Below, piece after piece: positions 18,755 to 27,549 of a stretch of 64,000 bases of DNA. Source of the stretch: Candidatus Zhuqueibacterota bacterium. GTDB taxonomy: Bacteria; Zhuqueibacterota; Zhuqueibacteria; Thermofontimicrobiales; Sulfurfontimicrobiaceae. The stretch lies in the NCBI GenBank assembly GCA_016927835.1, contig JAFGMA010000011.1, positions 1-64,000 of the forward strand, given 5' to 3'. Position 1 is the first letter of the stretch, and each line of letters begins with the position of its first letter. The notes below the pieces were generated by a model. It ran no database searches, was not told the DNA's origin, and saw nothing but the letters and a program-made list of their open reading frames with translations. The translations under genes and the position numbers were made by a program.

Positions 18755-19531
18755 CTACCGGTTGATTTGCTGAAGCACGAAATATTTCGGATCATAAAAA
18801 TATTCATCAACCAGTTCAGGAGATGTGCAGTGAAATGTCATCCAGACATATTGCCCACTGATCACCGGCGGTAATTTTTTCATCACTTCGACATGAACAT
18901 GGTTATAATGCATGCCGTAACGTTCGAGTTCAGCGACACTCATTCTGCGGGCGATGGGTGTAAAAGCATCCACCCGTTGCCCCCGCTGAACCAGACTGTG
19001 GGTTACGTGCACATACGCTGTCCAGACTTTTCTTCCATCCCGGAGCAAATGCTCGATTACTACGCGCTGATCGGGGAGCTCCTCAAACGTACCCAGCACG
19101 ATGCCCGGTCCCATTGAATAAACCGGTTCGCCCGGACCGCCGCGCAATCCGCCCTCTCCTCCGTTTTGCATATCGATGCCGGTATGATAGCGCAGTTGAT
19201 TTCCCCGGTACCGTCGATATGCCATGAAGTGCGCATCCGATTCAAAGATGATGGAATTCCAATTAGTTCGATCTCCGGTATCGATAGGCAATCGCCAATC
19301 GGGCGAAAAATTCGATACTTCTGCCGGCAGGGGATAATTTCGCAGTGGATTCGACTTTTGCTGCGGGTATTCTGCAATTCGATTGGGCGATTGACGAGGA
19401 TTACGGGACGGTTCGATCATCGATCGCATCTTCTGCTTTGTTTCCGGATAAAGCAGAAATAGTCCCAGGAGGATAATCAGAATGAAGATACTGGGTTTTC
19501 CGAAAAAATGTGTAAAAAAATCAGATTTCAT
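18755..19531 (-). CDS. membrane-anchored M23 metallopeptidase
   Basis: A 258-residue LytM/M23-family peptidase. Residues 12-29 form a membrane anchor (PSIFILIILLGLFLLYP), followed by a Pro/Gln/Asn-rich linker. Zinc ligands His116 and Asp120 lie in HTGID and His213 in HVHVE; His175 (AYVHV) and His211 complete the site. The protein should cut peptide cross-links of peptidoglycan in the periplasm. It follows the AmrS-type gene by 21 bp and is the last gene of that minus-strand operon. Its function is unrelated to the two upstream genes, so cotranscription may only reflect packing. Confidence 0.88.
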   Translation of the reverse strand: MKSDFFTHFFGKPSIFILIILLGLFLLYPETKQKMRSMIEPSRNPRQSPNRIAEYPQQKSNPLRNYPLPAEVSNFSPDWRLPIDTGDRTNWNSIIFESDAHFMAYRRYRGNQLRYHTGIDMQNGGEGGLRGGPGEPVYSMGPGIVLGTFEELPDQRVVIEHLLRDGRKVWTAYVHVTHSLVQRGQRVDAFTPIARRMSVAELERYGMHYNHVHVEVMKKLPPVISGQYVWMTFHCTSPELVDEYFYDPKYFVLQQINR

Positions 19532-19552
19532 CGTTTGGTTCAGTTACGCTAG

Positions 19553-20593
19553 TCAGAGGGATTCATCACCGGATAATCCAATTCCATCAATTTTTGCGCC
19601 GCATGCAGGGCAGCTTTGATCCTTTTTTATTGAATTTTTTTTGATTATATAGCCCTGGCGTTCGATGAGTACGGTATTGCACTGGTGGCACAGCGTATCT
19701 TCGCGAGCGTCGAATGTCAGGTTGCCGGTGTAAATATATCGAAGTGCCGATTCCCGTCCAATCTCATACGCCCGCTTCAACGTTTTAAGGGAGGTTGGAT
19801 TCCTGTCGGGCATCCGGTACCGCGGGAAGAACCGGCTTATGTGCCAGGGTGTTTCGACGCCCAAATCATTCTTTATGAATTCGGCAATTGCCCTGAGTTG
19901 CTCATCGGTATCGTTATGCCCGGGAATGATCAGCGTTGTCACTTCAATGAAGATATTCAATTTCCGCATCAGTCGCAGCGAATCGAGAACAGCGCTTAAT
20001 TTACCCCCAACGATTTTTCGATAGAATGCCTCATCGAATCCTTTCAAATCGACATTCGCTGCATCCAGATAAGGGGCAATCGTTTTCAGCGCCTCGCCAC
20101 TGATGTAACCATTGGTGACGAAAACATTCAAAATACCCTGTTCATGCGCGAGTTTTGCGCAATCGAACGCGTACTCAAAATAGATGGTTGGTTCGGTGTA
20201 GGTATAGGCGATGCTTTTGCAATTTTTGAGGACGGCGGCAGTCACGATTTCCTCAGGCGTCACCTCGCGTCCGGGAATTTCGTGCGCGCGAATATTATCC
20301 GGCAGTTGCGAAATATCATAATTCTGGCAAAACTCGCATTTAAAATTACAGCCAACGGTTGCCATGGATAAAGACCTGCTTCCGGGATAAACGTGATACA
20401 GCGGCTTTTTTTCAATGGGATCGACATTCAGCGCAATCGTTTTGCCGTACACCAACGAATACAGAGTTCCCTCGATATTTTTGCGGACGCGACAAATCCC
20501 GATCTTTTCGGGCGCAAGGATGCATTGATGCGGGCACAAAACACAATGCACCCGTTGCCCTTTCAATTTTTCATAAAACGAAGCCTCTTTCAT
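19553..20593 (-). CDS. amrS: AmmeMemoRadiSam-type radical SAM protein
   Basis: A 346-residue radical SAM enzyme. The cluster motif is Cys82-Cys86-Cys89 (GCNFKCEFCQNYDIS). The N-terminus has HCVLCPHQC and GICRVR, and the C-terminus TLCHQCNTVLIERQGY and CPACGAKIDG, both typical of this family. ISQLPD, KSIAYTYTEPTIYFEYAFD and ANVDLKGFDEAFYRKIVGG are also family signatures. The reaction in the Memo/AMMECR1 partnership is not settled, and neither partner is in this window. Its ATG overlaps the TGA of queH by 4 bp, so translation is coupled. Confidence 0.9.
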   Translation of the reverse strand: MKEASFYEKLKGQRVHCVLCPHQCILAPEKIGICRVRKNIEGTLYSLVYGKTIALNVDPIEKKPLYHVYPGSRSLSMATVGCNFKCEFCQNYDISQLPDNIRAHEIPGREVTPEEIVTAAVLKNCKSIAYTYTEPTIYFEYAFDCAKLAHEQGILNVFVTNGYISGEALKTIAPYLDAANVDLKGFDEAFYRKIVGGKLSAVLDSLRLMRKLNIFIEVTTLIIPGHNDTDEQLRAIAEFIKNDLGVETPWHISRFFPRYRMPDRNPTSLKTLKRAYEIGRESALRYIYTGNLTFDAREDTLCHQCNTVLIERQGYIIKKNSIKKDQSCPACGAKIDGIGLSGDESL

Positions 20594-21216
20594 GGCGCAC
20601 TCCCGTTGTGCTTTTTACGGATTTCACGCTCGTTCCTGCTGAAAATGCATCCACAATAATCCTGCCGGTAAAGACCGAATTGGCGGCACAATTCCAGGCT
20701 TCGTTTGAAACCATCCTTTTTTTTGAAATTTGCTTCCAAAAAAGGAACCTGATATTTGATACCGAGTTGGCTGCCGATCAGATTGATAAGCTGCGCATTT
20801 TTGTGGGGACTAACCGTGAGCACCGTTGCAAACATATCGAATCCCTCAGATGCCGCAATCTGCGCCGTTTTTTCCAGGCGTTTATGAAAACAAACTTCAC
20901 AGCGCCTGCCGCCTTCGGGATCCGATTCGAGACCTTTGATCCAGTTGAACCAATCCTCGCAATCATAATCTGCCGGCTGACAGGGTAAATTCAATTTGTC
21001 TGCCAGTTGCTGCAATTCACGCAGGCGCAGATAGTACTCTTCTGCGGGATGAATATTGGGATTATAAAAAAACAGGGTGATATCATATTCATCCCGGAGT
21101 CGCTCGATTACCACTGTGGCGTCCGGGGCACAACAAACATGTAATAAGAGTCTGGGGATCATCGAAAAATCAGGCGAAACGCTGCACAATCGCTTTGCCT
21201 GCCTCAGCTTGTTCAT
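20590..21216 (-). CDS. queH: epoxyqueuosine reductase QueH
   Basis: A 208-residue protein of the QueH (former DUF208) family, which reduces epoxyqueuosine to queuosine in tRNA without cobalamin. Conserved cysteines are visible: Cys28-Cys29 (HVCCAPDA), Cys106 and Cys109 (RRCEVCF), Cys188 and Cys190 (DYCGC), expected to bind an iron-sulfur cluster and metal. Other family patterns are FYNPNIHPAEEY and TVLTVSPHKN. The usual family start matches Met19 (MIPRLLLHVCC), so the true start may be 21162; neither ATG has a good ribosome site. It is first in an operon with amrS. A 101-bp repeat lies 49 bp upstream of the longer start. Confidence 0.9.
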   Translation of the reverse strand: MNKLRQAKRLCSVSPDFSMIPRLLLHVCCAPDATVVIERLRDEYDITLFFYNPNIHPAEEYYLRLRELQQLADKLNLPCQPADYDCEDWFNWIKGLESDPEGGRRCEVCFHKRLEKTAQIAASEGFDMFATVLTVSPHKNAQLINLIGSQLGIKYQVPFLEANFKKKDGFKRSLELCRQFGLYRQDYCGCIFSRNEREIRKKHNGSAP

Positions 21217-21264
21217 GTATTAAATGTAAAATCCATTTTGAGCCAGGATTTCGGATTGTAATTT

Positions 21265-21365
21265 AGGAGGTGGGATTAAATAACTTGGACATTTTGCTTA
21301 AAAATTATTTTGATAAATAGTCACTTAAGAAAATTAAATGGGTAATTTATTTTATCCCACCTACT
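21265..21365 (+). mobile_element. 101-bp inverted-repeat element (MITE-like), copy 1
   Basis: Starts AGGAGGTGGGATTAAATAA and ends in its imperfect inverse (TTATTTTATCCCACCTACT). The terminal repeats span about 20-24 bp. Two more copies of exactly the same length lie at 36715-36815 (inverted) and 39142-39242, and the interior is also conserved. It lies between the ompA-like stop and queH. Confidence 0.8.
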
Positions 21366-21453
21366 TAACTTGTCGAAAAATCGCGCATGTATGTGGCGCG
21401 GGCTCCCGCCTGATTGAAGCGCCAAATCATCCACCCACATCAGGCAGCTTTCG

Positions 21454-21562
21454 TCCAGCAAACCTCGAAGGCAGTTTGCTGGATCTGTTCTGTTTTGCGG
21501 ACATGCGCTAGATAGCAGACTGCCTGCAAAATGACACTCAATCGAGCATCCATTTGCAGGCA
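21454..21562. repeat. pair of nested inverted repeats
   Basis: Two perfect 10-bp inverted repeats: TCCAGCAAAC/GTTTGCTGGA (21454-21463 with 21474-21483) and TGCCTGCAAA/TTTGCAGGCA (21521-21530 with 21553-21562). Together they fill the spacer 3' of the ompA-like gene. No T-tract is present. Possibly decayed mobile DNA. Confidence 0.4.
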
Positions 21563-21729
21563 ATCACCAGGGGATTTCAGAAGGAAACGATAAAGAAATT
21601 GGCAATTCAGGATAAAATCAATCCACGAGCGTTGTCAATACACGCTGCAACCATATCCTGACCGAGACCTTTGAAACGACGCGCTGACTTGAATGTGCAG
21701 CGTCCCGGATAGCCCAATAAACAACATTC

Positions 21730-23280
21730 TTATTTGTTGGTCACTGCATCCGTTTTGCTAAGGTCGAGAAGCACATCAATGCGCCTATTCATGCTTCTTC
21801 CGTCTTCAGTTTCATTGGTCGCGATAGGTTTGCTCTTTCCATAGCCCACAGCCTGAATCCTGCTTTCAGGCAATCCCATATTTACCTGGAGATATGTCTT
21901 GACAGAATTCGCCCTTTCATTAGACAACCGCATATTGCTGACGTCCCTGCCTCTTGAATCGGTGTGTCCCTCGATGGTAATGTGGCATTCGGGAAATTCA
22001 CGGATCGCCTGCTGGACTTTTGTCAGAATGCTAAAATACTCAACGCCAATCGTGGTTTTGCCCGAAGGGAATGAAAGCCCTACCAATCGGAGAATCAGGT
22101 TCGTGCCTTCCCGGATGACTTTTGCTTCAGAGGCAGAAAACAGCTCTTCAATCCGCTTGAGCTTGGCTTCTTTGCGTTTTTCCGCTTCGAGTTTGGCATT
22201 TTTTTCGCGAAGGTCGGATTCGGTTTTATCCAGTTTACCAAGCAGGCGCTTTACTTCTTGCTCCTTGCCAGCAACATCGGCATTCAATTCGGTGAGATTT
22301 TGTGAGAGTCGTTTGTTATCATCTTTGAGATTGGTGATCGCAAGCCGAATAGAATTCAATGGTTTCTCCAGACCGCTATCGAATCGTGGGTTGAAATTCA
22401 ATTCGCCGGCGACTTTTTGCACATTTTCTTCATAGGACAGGATGAGACGTTCCCAATTTTTCTCATCTGCTTTATATTCCTGAACCAGATTTGAAAGATA
22501 GATCGCGTGGCTGGCTTCGTATTCGGCTTCTTCGGCCTTCTGCCGCGCGGTAGCCTGGGCACGACGATTGGTATTCAAAATCTTTTCTGATTCTGCCAAT
22601 AATGACTTCGCTTTAGCCAATGTGACGGGAGCGTATTTTTCTGCCTTTGCTTCATCCGCTTGCTTCAGCACGGTGTGCACTTTTCCGATGATGCTGGTTT
22701 TTATTGCCAACAATTCCGCATCACGAAATTTATCTTCGCTTTCTTTTCCCTTTTTAAGCGCGGAATTGATATCGTTATCTTCAATTTCCTCCATTGCACC
22801 TTTAAACTGCTCTTCTGCTTCGTCATACAATTCCAGGGCATATTCCGGCGCATCCGCAGCAAGCGCATCCTCGCGTGCTTTGATCAAATCGGGAAGTTGC
22901 TTGCGGGCTTCACTGGCATTTCTCAAAGCCAGCTTGAGTTGGTCTTCAACTTCATTCAGACGTTCAGCCAGCTTGTCTACGCCTTTGCGCTTTTCGAGTT
23001 CGGTTTTTGCCCGGTCGAGATTTTTGCGGCTCTTCAGGAATACGACCGGCGAAAGCAGATGTACTTGATCGGCTTGCGCTTTGTCCATTTGACTTTCGAG
23101 ATCAGCTATTTTCTCGGTGAGTTGGGCGATAATACCCTGAAACAGCGGAGGTTCGGCTGCCCTGACCAGGCTTATATGAGCGACGACAGCGAGAACAATC
23201 GCAGAGATTACGGCGATGCTTAAACCTGTACCACTTTTCCTACATGAGCGGCTTTGATGCTGATGCGTTTGATTAACCAT
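21730..23280 (-). CDS. OmpA-family protein with long coiled-coil
   Basis: A 516-residue envelope protein. Residues 20-42 are a membrane segment or signal sequence (LSIAVISAIVLAVVAHISL ... RAAE). About 45-375 are nearly continuous helical coiled-coil rich in Glu, Lys and Ala (DUF4398-like in part). About 400-505 are an OmpA C-terminal peptidoglycan-binding domain with IEGHTDSRG, NMRLSNERANSVKTYL, AVGYGKSKPIATNETEDGRSMNRRIDV. The Asp and Arg that hold diaminopimelate are conserved. AAGGAGGG lies upstream of ATG 23280. It likely links envelope layers through the wall. It has its own promoter far upstream. Confidence 0.88.
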   Translation of the reverse strand: MVNQTHQHQSRSCRKSGTGLSIAVISAIVLAVVAHISLVRAAEPPLFQGIIAQLTEKIADLESQMDKAQADQVHLLSPVVFLKSRKNLDRAKTELEKRKGVDKLAERLNEVEDQLKLALRNASEARKQLPDLIKAREDALAADAPEYALELYDEAEEQFKGAMEEIEDNDINSALKKGKESEDKFRDAELLAIKTSIIGKVHTVLKQADEAKAEKYAPVTLAKAKSLLAESEKILNTNRRAQATARQKAEEAEYEASHAIYLSNLVQEYKADEKNWERLILSYEENVQKVAGELNFNPRFDSGLEKPLNSIRLAITNLKDDNKRLSQNLTELNADVAGKEQEVKRLLGKLDKTESDLREKNAKLEAEKRKEAKLKRIEELFSASEAKVIREGTNLILRLVGLSFPSGKTTIGVEYFSILTKVQQAIREFPECHITIEGHTDSRGRDVSNMRLSNERANSVKTYLQVNMGLPESRIQAVGYGKSKPIATNETEDGRSMNRRIDVLLDLSKTDAVTNK

Positions 23281-23772
23281 TGATCAAACCCTCCTTTGTT
23301 TTTGATTCACCAGACTTCTGCAAAATAGGCATTTTTCGAGCCCTATCATGGTTCGATTCCGCTATCCATGAAGTCATTCTTTCTTTAATTTTAATGCAAG
23401 CAAGCTCCATCGGCGCGTTTTCAAACACAAATCTGATTTAGCTCTTGTCTGCAGAACGTTTGATTCACCGGTTGAATTAATTGCATGAATTGAGTCAGTC
23501 AGATTTTATCCAAATGATCCCTCAATCCCGCACGCGCAAAGCGGTGGGCTGCGGGCGAGAATCCGCTATTCGCTGACTAAAATGTAAATGCTTCCGACCG
23601 GGAGATCATCGAATATTCCTGCCGACGTATCAGTCGGACAAGCTCAAAACGGGTAAGTCGCTTTTGATTCTAAACTAATTTTCAAAGAGCGTTCCTGATT
23701 GGAACAGAAGCGAATTGGTATAAGGCGATAAAAAAGCGATTTCTATATCCGCCAGCTTTTTAGTCAACACAT
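23281..23772 (-). other. long untranslated leader of the ompA-like gene
   Basis: About 490 nt lie between the predicted promoter and ATG 23280. Small hairpins are visible, for example CCGAC/GTCGG near 23625 and GTTCC/GGAAC near 23695. I recognise no riboswitch class. No gene is seen. Confidence 0.4.
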
Positions 23773-23801
23773 TATATATTAAAAAAATACTAAAAAGTCA
23801 A
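23773..23801 (-). promoter_or_regulatory. sigma-70-like promoter of the ompA-like gene
   Basis: On the minus strand TTGACT (23796-23801), 17 bp, TATATA (23773-23778); a TATAAT at 19-bp spacing overlaps. The region is strongly AT-rich. Confidence 0.55.
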
Positions 23802-23853
23802 GCCGAAATTTCATATTGCGGGTAATGGTTCAGTTATTAGCAGCACAGCTTAG

Positions 23854-23882
23854 CCTTTCAAAGGTTCCGAACTTTTGAAAGG
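23854..23882. repeat. 13-bp hairpin with 3-nt loop
   Basis: CCTTTCAAAGGTT, loop CCG, AACTTTTGAAAGG: one mismatch in 13. No T-run follows. It lies just upstream of the ompA promoter and could be an operator or a 3' structure. Confidence 0.4.
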
Positions 23883-24051
23883 TTAAAAAGGTTAATTCTC
23901 TTCCCATAACTGAGGGGAAACAAAGTGCGATAAAACAGCGGTCTGGGCAATTTCGGTGGCTTAATGCTCTTGTTTGATTTCTCAGGGAATCTTTGGAAGA
24001 TATTTGTTAAGGGGGTATGCGGATACGAAGCAGTTGCTTCATGAAAGTTTT

Positions 24052-24105
24052 CACAAACAAAAACCCGTCTCCGTTCACACTAATTGAGCATGCAAAGAGA
24101 CGGGT
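24052..24105 (-). terminator. terminator of the V-ATPase operon
   Basis: On the minus strand a perfect 9-bp stem (ACCCGTCTC 24063-24071 with GAGACGGGT 24097-24105) is followed by TTTTTGTTTGTG. It lies about 150 bp past the stop of subunit K. Confidence 0.7.
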
Positions 24106-24255
24106 GTCATTTATCAATATCAACAATCAGGAATTAGCGAAATCGTTGATTATCCTTTCCGGGCATTATTTCATAAGAACAAAATCTTGAATTTTGTCTC
24201 GATGAATAGACGGTTCGACAAATGCCGATTAGCGAGACATTTGATCCGAAAGCCG

Positions 24256-24720
24256 CTAGGAAATGAGCAAGGATGCAACGATACAAAAAACCATCGCAAA
24301 AATAGCGAACGATTCGATAATTCCCGGACCAGCAGCAGTTTTGCCAAACACCGATGGATTTTTTGAGGTGGCTTTGATCGCAGTTGCACACGCCTTTCCC
24401 TGCATAATGGCGCTCATCATAATGCCCAATCCACCGAACAAGCCCAGCGCAAAAATGCTGAATCCGATGCCGATCGAAAAATCCGGCGTACCGACTTTGC
24501 CGATCAACATGAACATCAGTACGATCCCGTAGATTGATTGCGAGGACGGGAAGGCGGACAGGGCGACGAGCTTTCCATGCACGCTCGGATCAACTTTCTC
24601 GTTCTCCATTGCACCGTGTGAAGCCTGTGCTGCAAATCCGCATCCGAGAGATGATCCTATTGCGGGCAAACCAACTGCCATTGCCGGTCCCATGTAACCA
24701 AGAATTTGTGACCACTCCAT
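24256..24720 (-). CDS. atpK: V-type ATP synthase subunit K (membrane rotor ring)
   Basis: A 154-residue proteolipid with four membrane helices from two related hairpins, like the 16-kDa V-type K subunit. Helix 2 has SAFPSSQSIYG, helix 3 ends in IMQGKACATAI, and helix 4 has GIIESFAIFAMV with the ion-carrying Glu. Compared with Enterococcus hirae NtpK, the equivalents of Gln65, Gln110 and Glu139 are kept and Thr64 is Ser, which suggests Na+ as the coupling ion (inference). AAGGAG lies upstream of ATG 24720. It is the last gene of the operon. Confidence 0.93.
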   Translation of the reverse strand: MEWSQILGYMGPAMAVGLPAIGSSLGCGFAAQASHGAMENEKVDPSVHGKLVALSAFPSSQSIYGIVLMFMLIGKVGTPDFSIGIGFSIFALGLFGGLGIMMSAIMQGKACATAIKATSKNPSVFGKTAAGPGIIESFAIFAMVFCIVASLLIS

Positions 24721-24789
24721 GAATGTACTCCTTGTAATCTTTACTAATATGGTAAGTACGGTTATTTTTTCTATTGCATAAGAAAAAAG

Positions 24790-26595
24790 TTAACGCGATA
24801 ATTTCCGAAATGGATTGTATTTTTTACCACCGCCGTCGAGACACCAGTGATAGGACTCGATAAAATTTAACCTGAGTCCGTGGATGACGCCTCCCATGAT
24901 ATTCAAAACCAGGTTAATCACATGCCCGATGATCAGCACCAATCCGCCTAATATCAATCCGACGATGACACCACTTGAGTCGTAAATCATGCTAAAGAGC
25001 ATATTGAATGTCTCAGCCATTTTGGCTCCTGCCATTGCCAATGCAAAAATTCGAAGAAAGGAAAGCATATCGGCGATGAGTTGGATCACTGTGTAGAGGG
25101 ATGAGGCAAAGCCGGTAATCCTTCCGCCGAATGAAGCCCTGGTTTCGATGGCTGTACCCACTGCGACGAATAGTATGCCTCCGTATAACGGATACAGTTG
25201 TGCCGTTTTCTCCCACCCCGTCAACTCGACACCGAAGAGAATCTTGAATAAAGGGATCAAACCCACAAGTGCCGGAATCCACCCGAGCTGCGCGAATTTT
25301 TTATCGTGAATGACTTTATACAGATTAACCCAACTTAGATTAATAACGCCAACCCAGAGCGAAATAAACATTGCGTCGAGTAGTCCGCTTTTCGATGTGG
25401 TATCGCGGTACAAAGGCGCGAGCGTATAAATGAAACGACCGATGGTCGTCCCCGGATCGATTTTGACGGCAAAAAAACTGGCGGTCAATATACCGAATAA
25501 AATTGTAGAGAGGCTGATGGTAATCGAAAGCCTTCTGAAAAGCCGGAGACTATGTTTCTTGCCGCGTATCAAAGCAAGTGTCAATCCCAGCAGCATCAAG
25601 CCATAGCCGACATCGGCGATGATCATTCCGAAGAAAATCGAGAAGAACAGAAATACCGTTTTGCTGGGATCCAAATCGCGATACGCCGGTGTATCATAAA
25701 TATAAATCAACGATTCTCCGATTTGTCCGGCGGTCGAATTTTCGTGCGTTGTAGGTGGCTGTTCCGCTTCGTCCGGTTCATCGAGATGCAGCACGAATCC
25801 GGCGTCATCGGAAAGCTTGTTCAGCTCCGCCTCCCTGGTTTCGGGAACCCAGCCTTGCAGATAAAACAACTCATCTTCGATAACGTGCTGCGTCATCGCT
25901 TTCTGATAATTGAACTGATTTTCGGTCGAGATCCAGGCTTTTTGGAGTTCTTTTTTAGTTGAAGCGAGGTTGTTGAGTTCCTGCTGAAGTTCCTTTGTCT
26001 CCCAATTCATTGTCTCTACTTCGCGGCGCAAATCATTCAGGCTCTTCGCGGGCAACGAGATTTCTTCTGCCTGGGGCAATTCCAGGGATTTCGAACCCAT
26101 GGTACAAAAAAAGACTTTCTGATTGGTTCTGGAAATTTCATTCACGTCATAATCGGCAAGCGTTTCAGCCTGTGGATCGAAGCGCGTCTCCTGGATTTTG
26201 AAAAATTGAATATGGAATCCCTGTTCGCGAATGGATTCAATTTTCTGCGGATCGAATTCTCCCAGAGGTTCGAGCGTTTCGATCTGGTTTTGTATTTTGC
26301 GACGCTGTTCCTGGATTTCCTCCAACCGGCTCCGAATCTCAGCGACGCGAGCGATAACAGCTTGCGGCGCCAGGTTTCCGGACTTCCGTTTTCCTTCTGG
26401 TTCGGTTTGCGATAATATTTTCAGCGTGTTGATTATGGCAGATTTTTCCGCCTGTAGCTTATCGATGATTTCCGAGCTTTCGTCGGCTTTCAATTCGATA
26501 ATGTCAACGACACCTATATCCTGCAAGGATGCGGTGATTTTTTCTGCATTCTGATGCAATCCAATCACCGTAGCCTTTTTCATTTTAGCTAGCAT
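24790..26595 (-). CDS. atpI: V-type ATP synthase subunit I (stator/ion channel)
   Basis: A 601-residue subunit. Residues 1-300 form the cytoplasmic stalk with coiled-coils (IIDKLQAEKSAIINTLKIL, LRREVETMNWETKELQQELNN). The rest holds seven or eight membrane helices (VFLFFSIFFGMIIADVGYGL, ISLWVGVINLSW, LSFLRIFALAMAGAKMAETF, GLILGGLVLIIGHVINLVLN). The Arg in SFLRIFALAMAG is the conserved residue opposite the rotor Glu. Length fits the bacterial V-type I family. It is separated from subunit K by 69 bp. Confidence 0.93.
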   Translation of the reverse strand: MLAKMKKATVIGLHQNAEKITASLQDIGVVDIIELKADESSEIIDKLQAEKSAIINTLKILSQTEPEGKRKSGNLAPQAVIARVAEIRSRLEEIQEQRRKIQNQIETLEPLGEFDPQKIESIREQGFHIQFFKIQETRFDPQAETLADYDVNEISRTNQKVFFCTMGSKSLELPQAEEISLPAKSLNDLRREVETMNWETKELQQELNNLASTKKELQKAWISTENQFNYQKAMTQHVIEDELFYLQGWVPETREAELNKLSDDAGFVLHLDEPDEAEQPPTTHENSTAGQIGESLIYIYDTPAYRDLDPSKTVFLFFSIFFGMIIADVGYGLMLLGLTLALIRGKKHSLRLFRRLSITISLSTILFGILTASFFAVKIDPGTTIGRFIYTLAPLYRDTTSKSGLLDAMFISLWVGVINLSWVNLYKVIHDKKFAQLGWIPALVGLIPLFKILFGVELTGWEKTAQLYPLYGGILFVAVGTAIETRASFGGRITGFASSLYTVIQLIADMLSFLRIFALAMAGAKMAETFNMLFSMIYDSSGVIVGLILGGLVLIIGHVINLVLNIMGGVIHGLRLNFIESYHWCLDGGGKKYNPFRKLSR

Positions 26596-26705
26596 TCAGA
26601 TTCACTCACCCTAAAAAGCGCATAAACAGATTCAGCTTTCATTGACTTGTTTTTTTGCGAGGCAATAATTCTCCCGGACTCCCGTTGTCGCCGGCAAAAA
26701 TACCG

Positions 26706-27311
26706 CTACGCAGCAGTTGCAATTTTCTTTTTGGCGATTTTAGCGCGTCCAACCGCGTTTCGCTCTTCATCCCCGAGGTATATTTTGATCACGCGGATAT
26801 TTTCTTCGCAGCGCGGGATCATCACCTTCTCGAATAAATTCACGCGCTGCGTTGTTTTCCGAAGTTCATTTTTCAATGCCTGCACCGTCTCAGCCAGCAG
26901 TCGGACTTGCTCGCGCAATTTCAACAAATCCTTCAATCGCTGAATGGCAAAATCAAACCACGGTGGCGTTGAAAAATAAGAATACGGCTTGATCTGAAAA
27001 TCGATTGATTTGAAAATCTGGACTTTGACGCCGGCAATATTCACCGGATCGACGTGGATTTGTTGAACGGCAACCGCCTTCTCCCAATCCGCGACCTCGA
27101 AATCGGAGAACAACTCAATCCAGGCGGCTGTCGACAGTTTCAGCTTTTGATATTCTGAGAGTCTGTTCTCCCATTCCACATCAGCTTTGCGCACTTCGAG
27201 CTGCAACTGCTGCTTTTTCAATTGCAATGTAGGCAAATAGCGCTGGTATTTTTTCAATTCGCGCTGCTGACGTTGAAGCTCATTTTTTGTTAGTTTGGTC
27301 TTTTCTGCCAT
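26706..27311 (-). CDS. atpD: V-type ATP synthase subunit D (central stalk)
   Basis: A 201-residue, mostly helical shaft protein of the rotor. The start MAEKTKLTKNELQRQQRELK is the standard family opening, so ATG 27311 is chosen although the frame extends 24 codons upstream. The C-terminus has RVNLFEKVMIPRCEENIRVI and KIYLGDEERNAVGRAKIAK, the family signature. It turns inside the A3B3 head and joins the K ring. Its ribosome site is weak. It is separated from glnA by 238 bp that contain a strong hairpin. Confidence 0.93.
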   Translation of the reverse strand: MAEKTKLTKNELQRQQRELKKYQRYLPTLQLKKQQLQLEVRKADVEWENRLSEYQKLKLSTAAWIELFSDFEVADWEKAVAVQQIHVDPVNIAGVKVQIFKSIDFQIKPYSYFSTPPWFDFAIQRLKDLLKLREQVRLLAETVQALKNELRKTTQRVNLFEKVMIPRCEENIRVIKIYLGDEERNAVGRAKIAKKKIATAA

Positions 27312-27374
27312 TCGAATGAAAATCAGTTTTAGAATATTATTTTGATAAAAACGCGCATGGTTGTGTCCGGGTAA

Positions 27375-27413
27375 CCCTGTCATTTCGATGATATTTTTAT
27401 CGCAATGACAGGG
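27375..27413 (-). repeat. strong hairpin between glnA and subunit D
   Basis: CCCTGTCATT and AATGACAGGG form a perfect 10-bp outer stem, with an inner CGAT/ATCG pairing. There is no U-run, so it is not a clear terminator. It may mark a processing point between the inserted genes and the rest of the ATPase operon. Confidence 0.5.
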
Positions 27414-27549
27414 CGTTTCGGACCGACTTAAATTAGTGAAGACGTAAAATCACATTTTTTAACATGTTTTTCCGGTGCGTATCCCGGAAGCTGAATATCA
27501 TGAAATTGAAGGCTGAATATTGATACTTTCAACCTTCACTTCCGCACCA

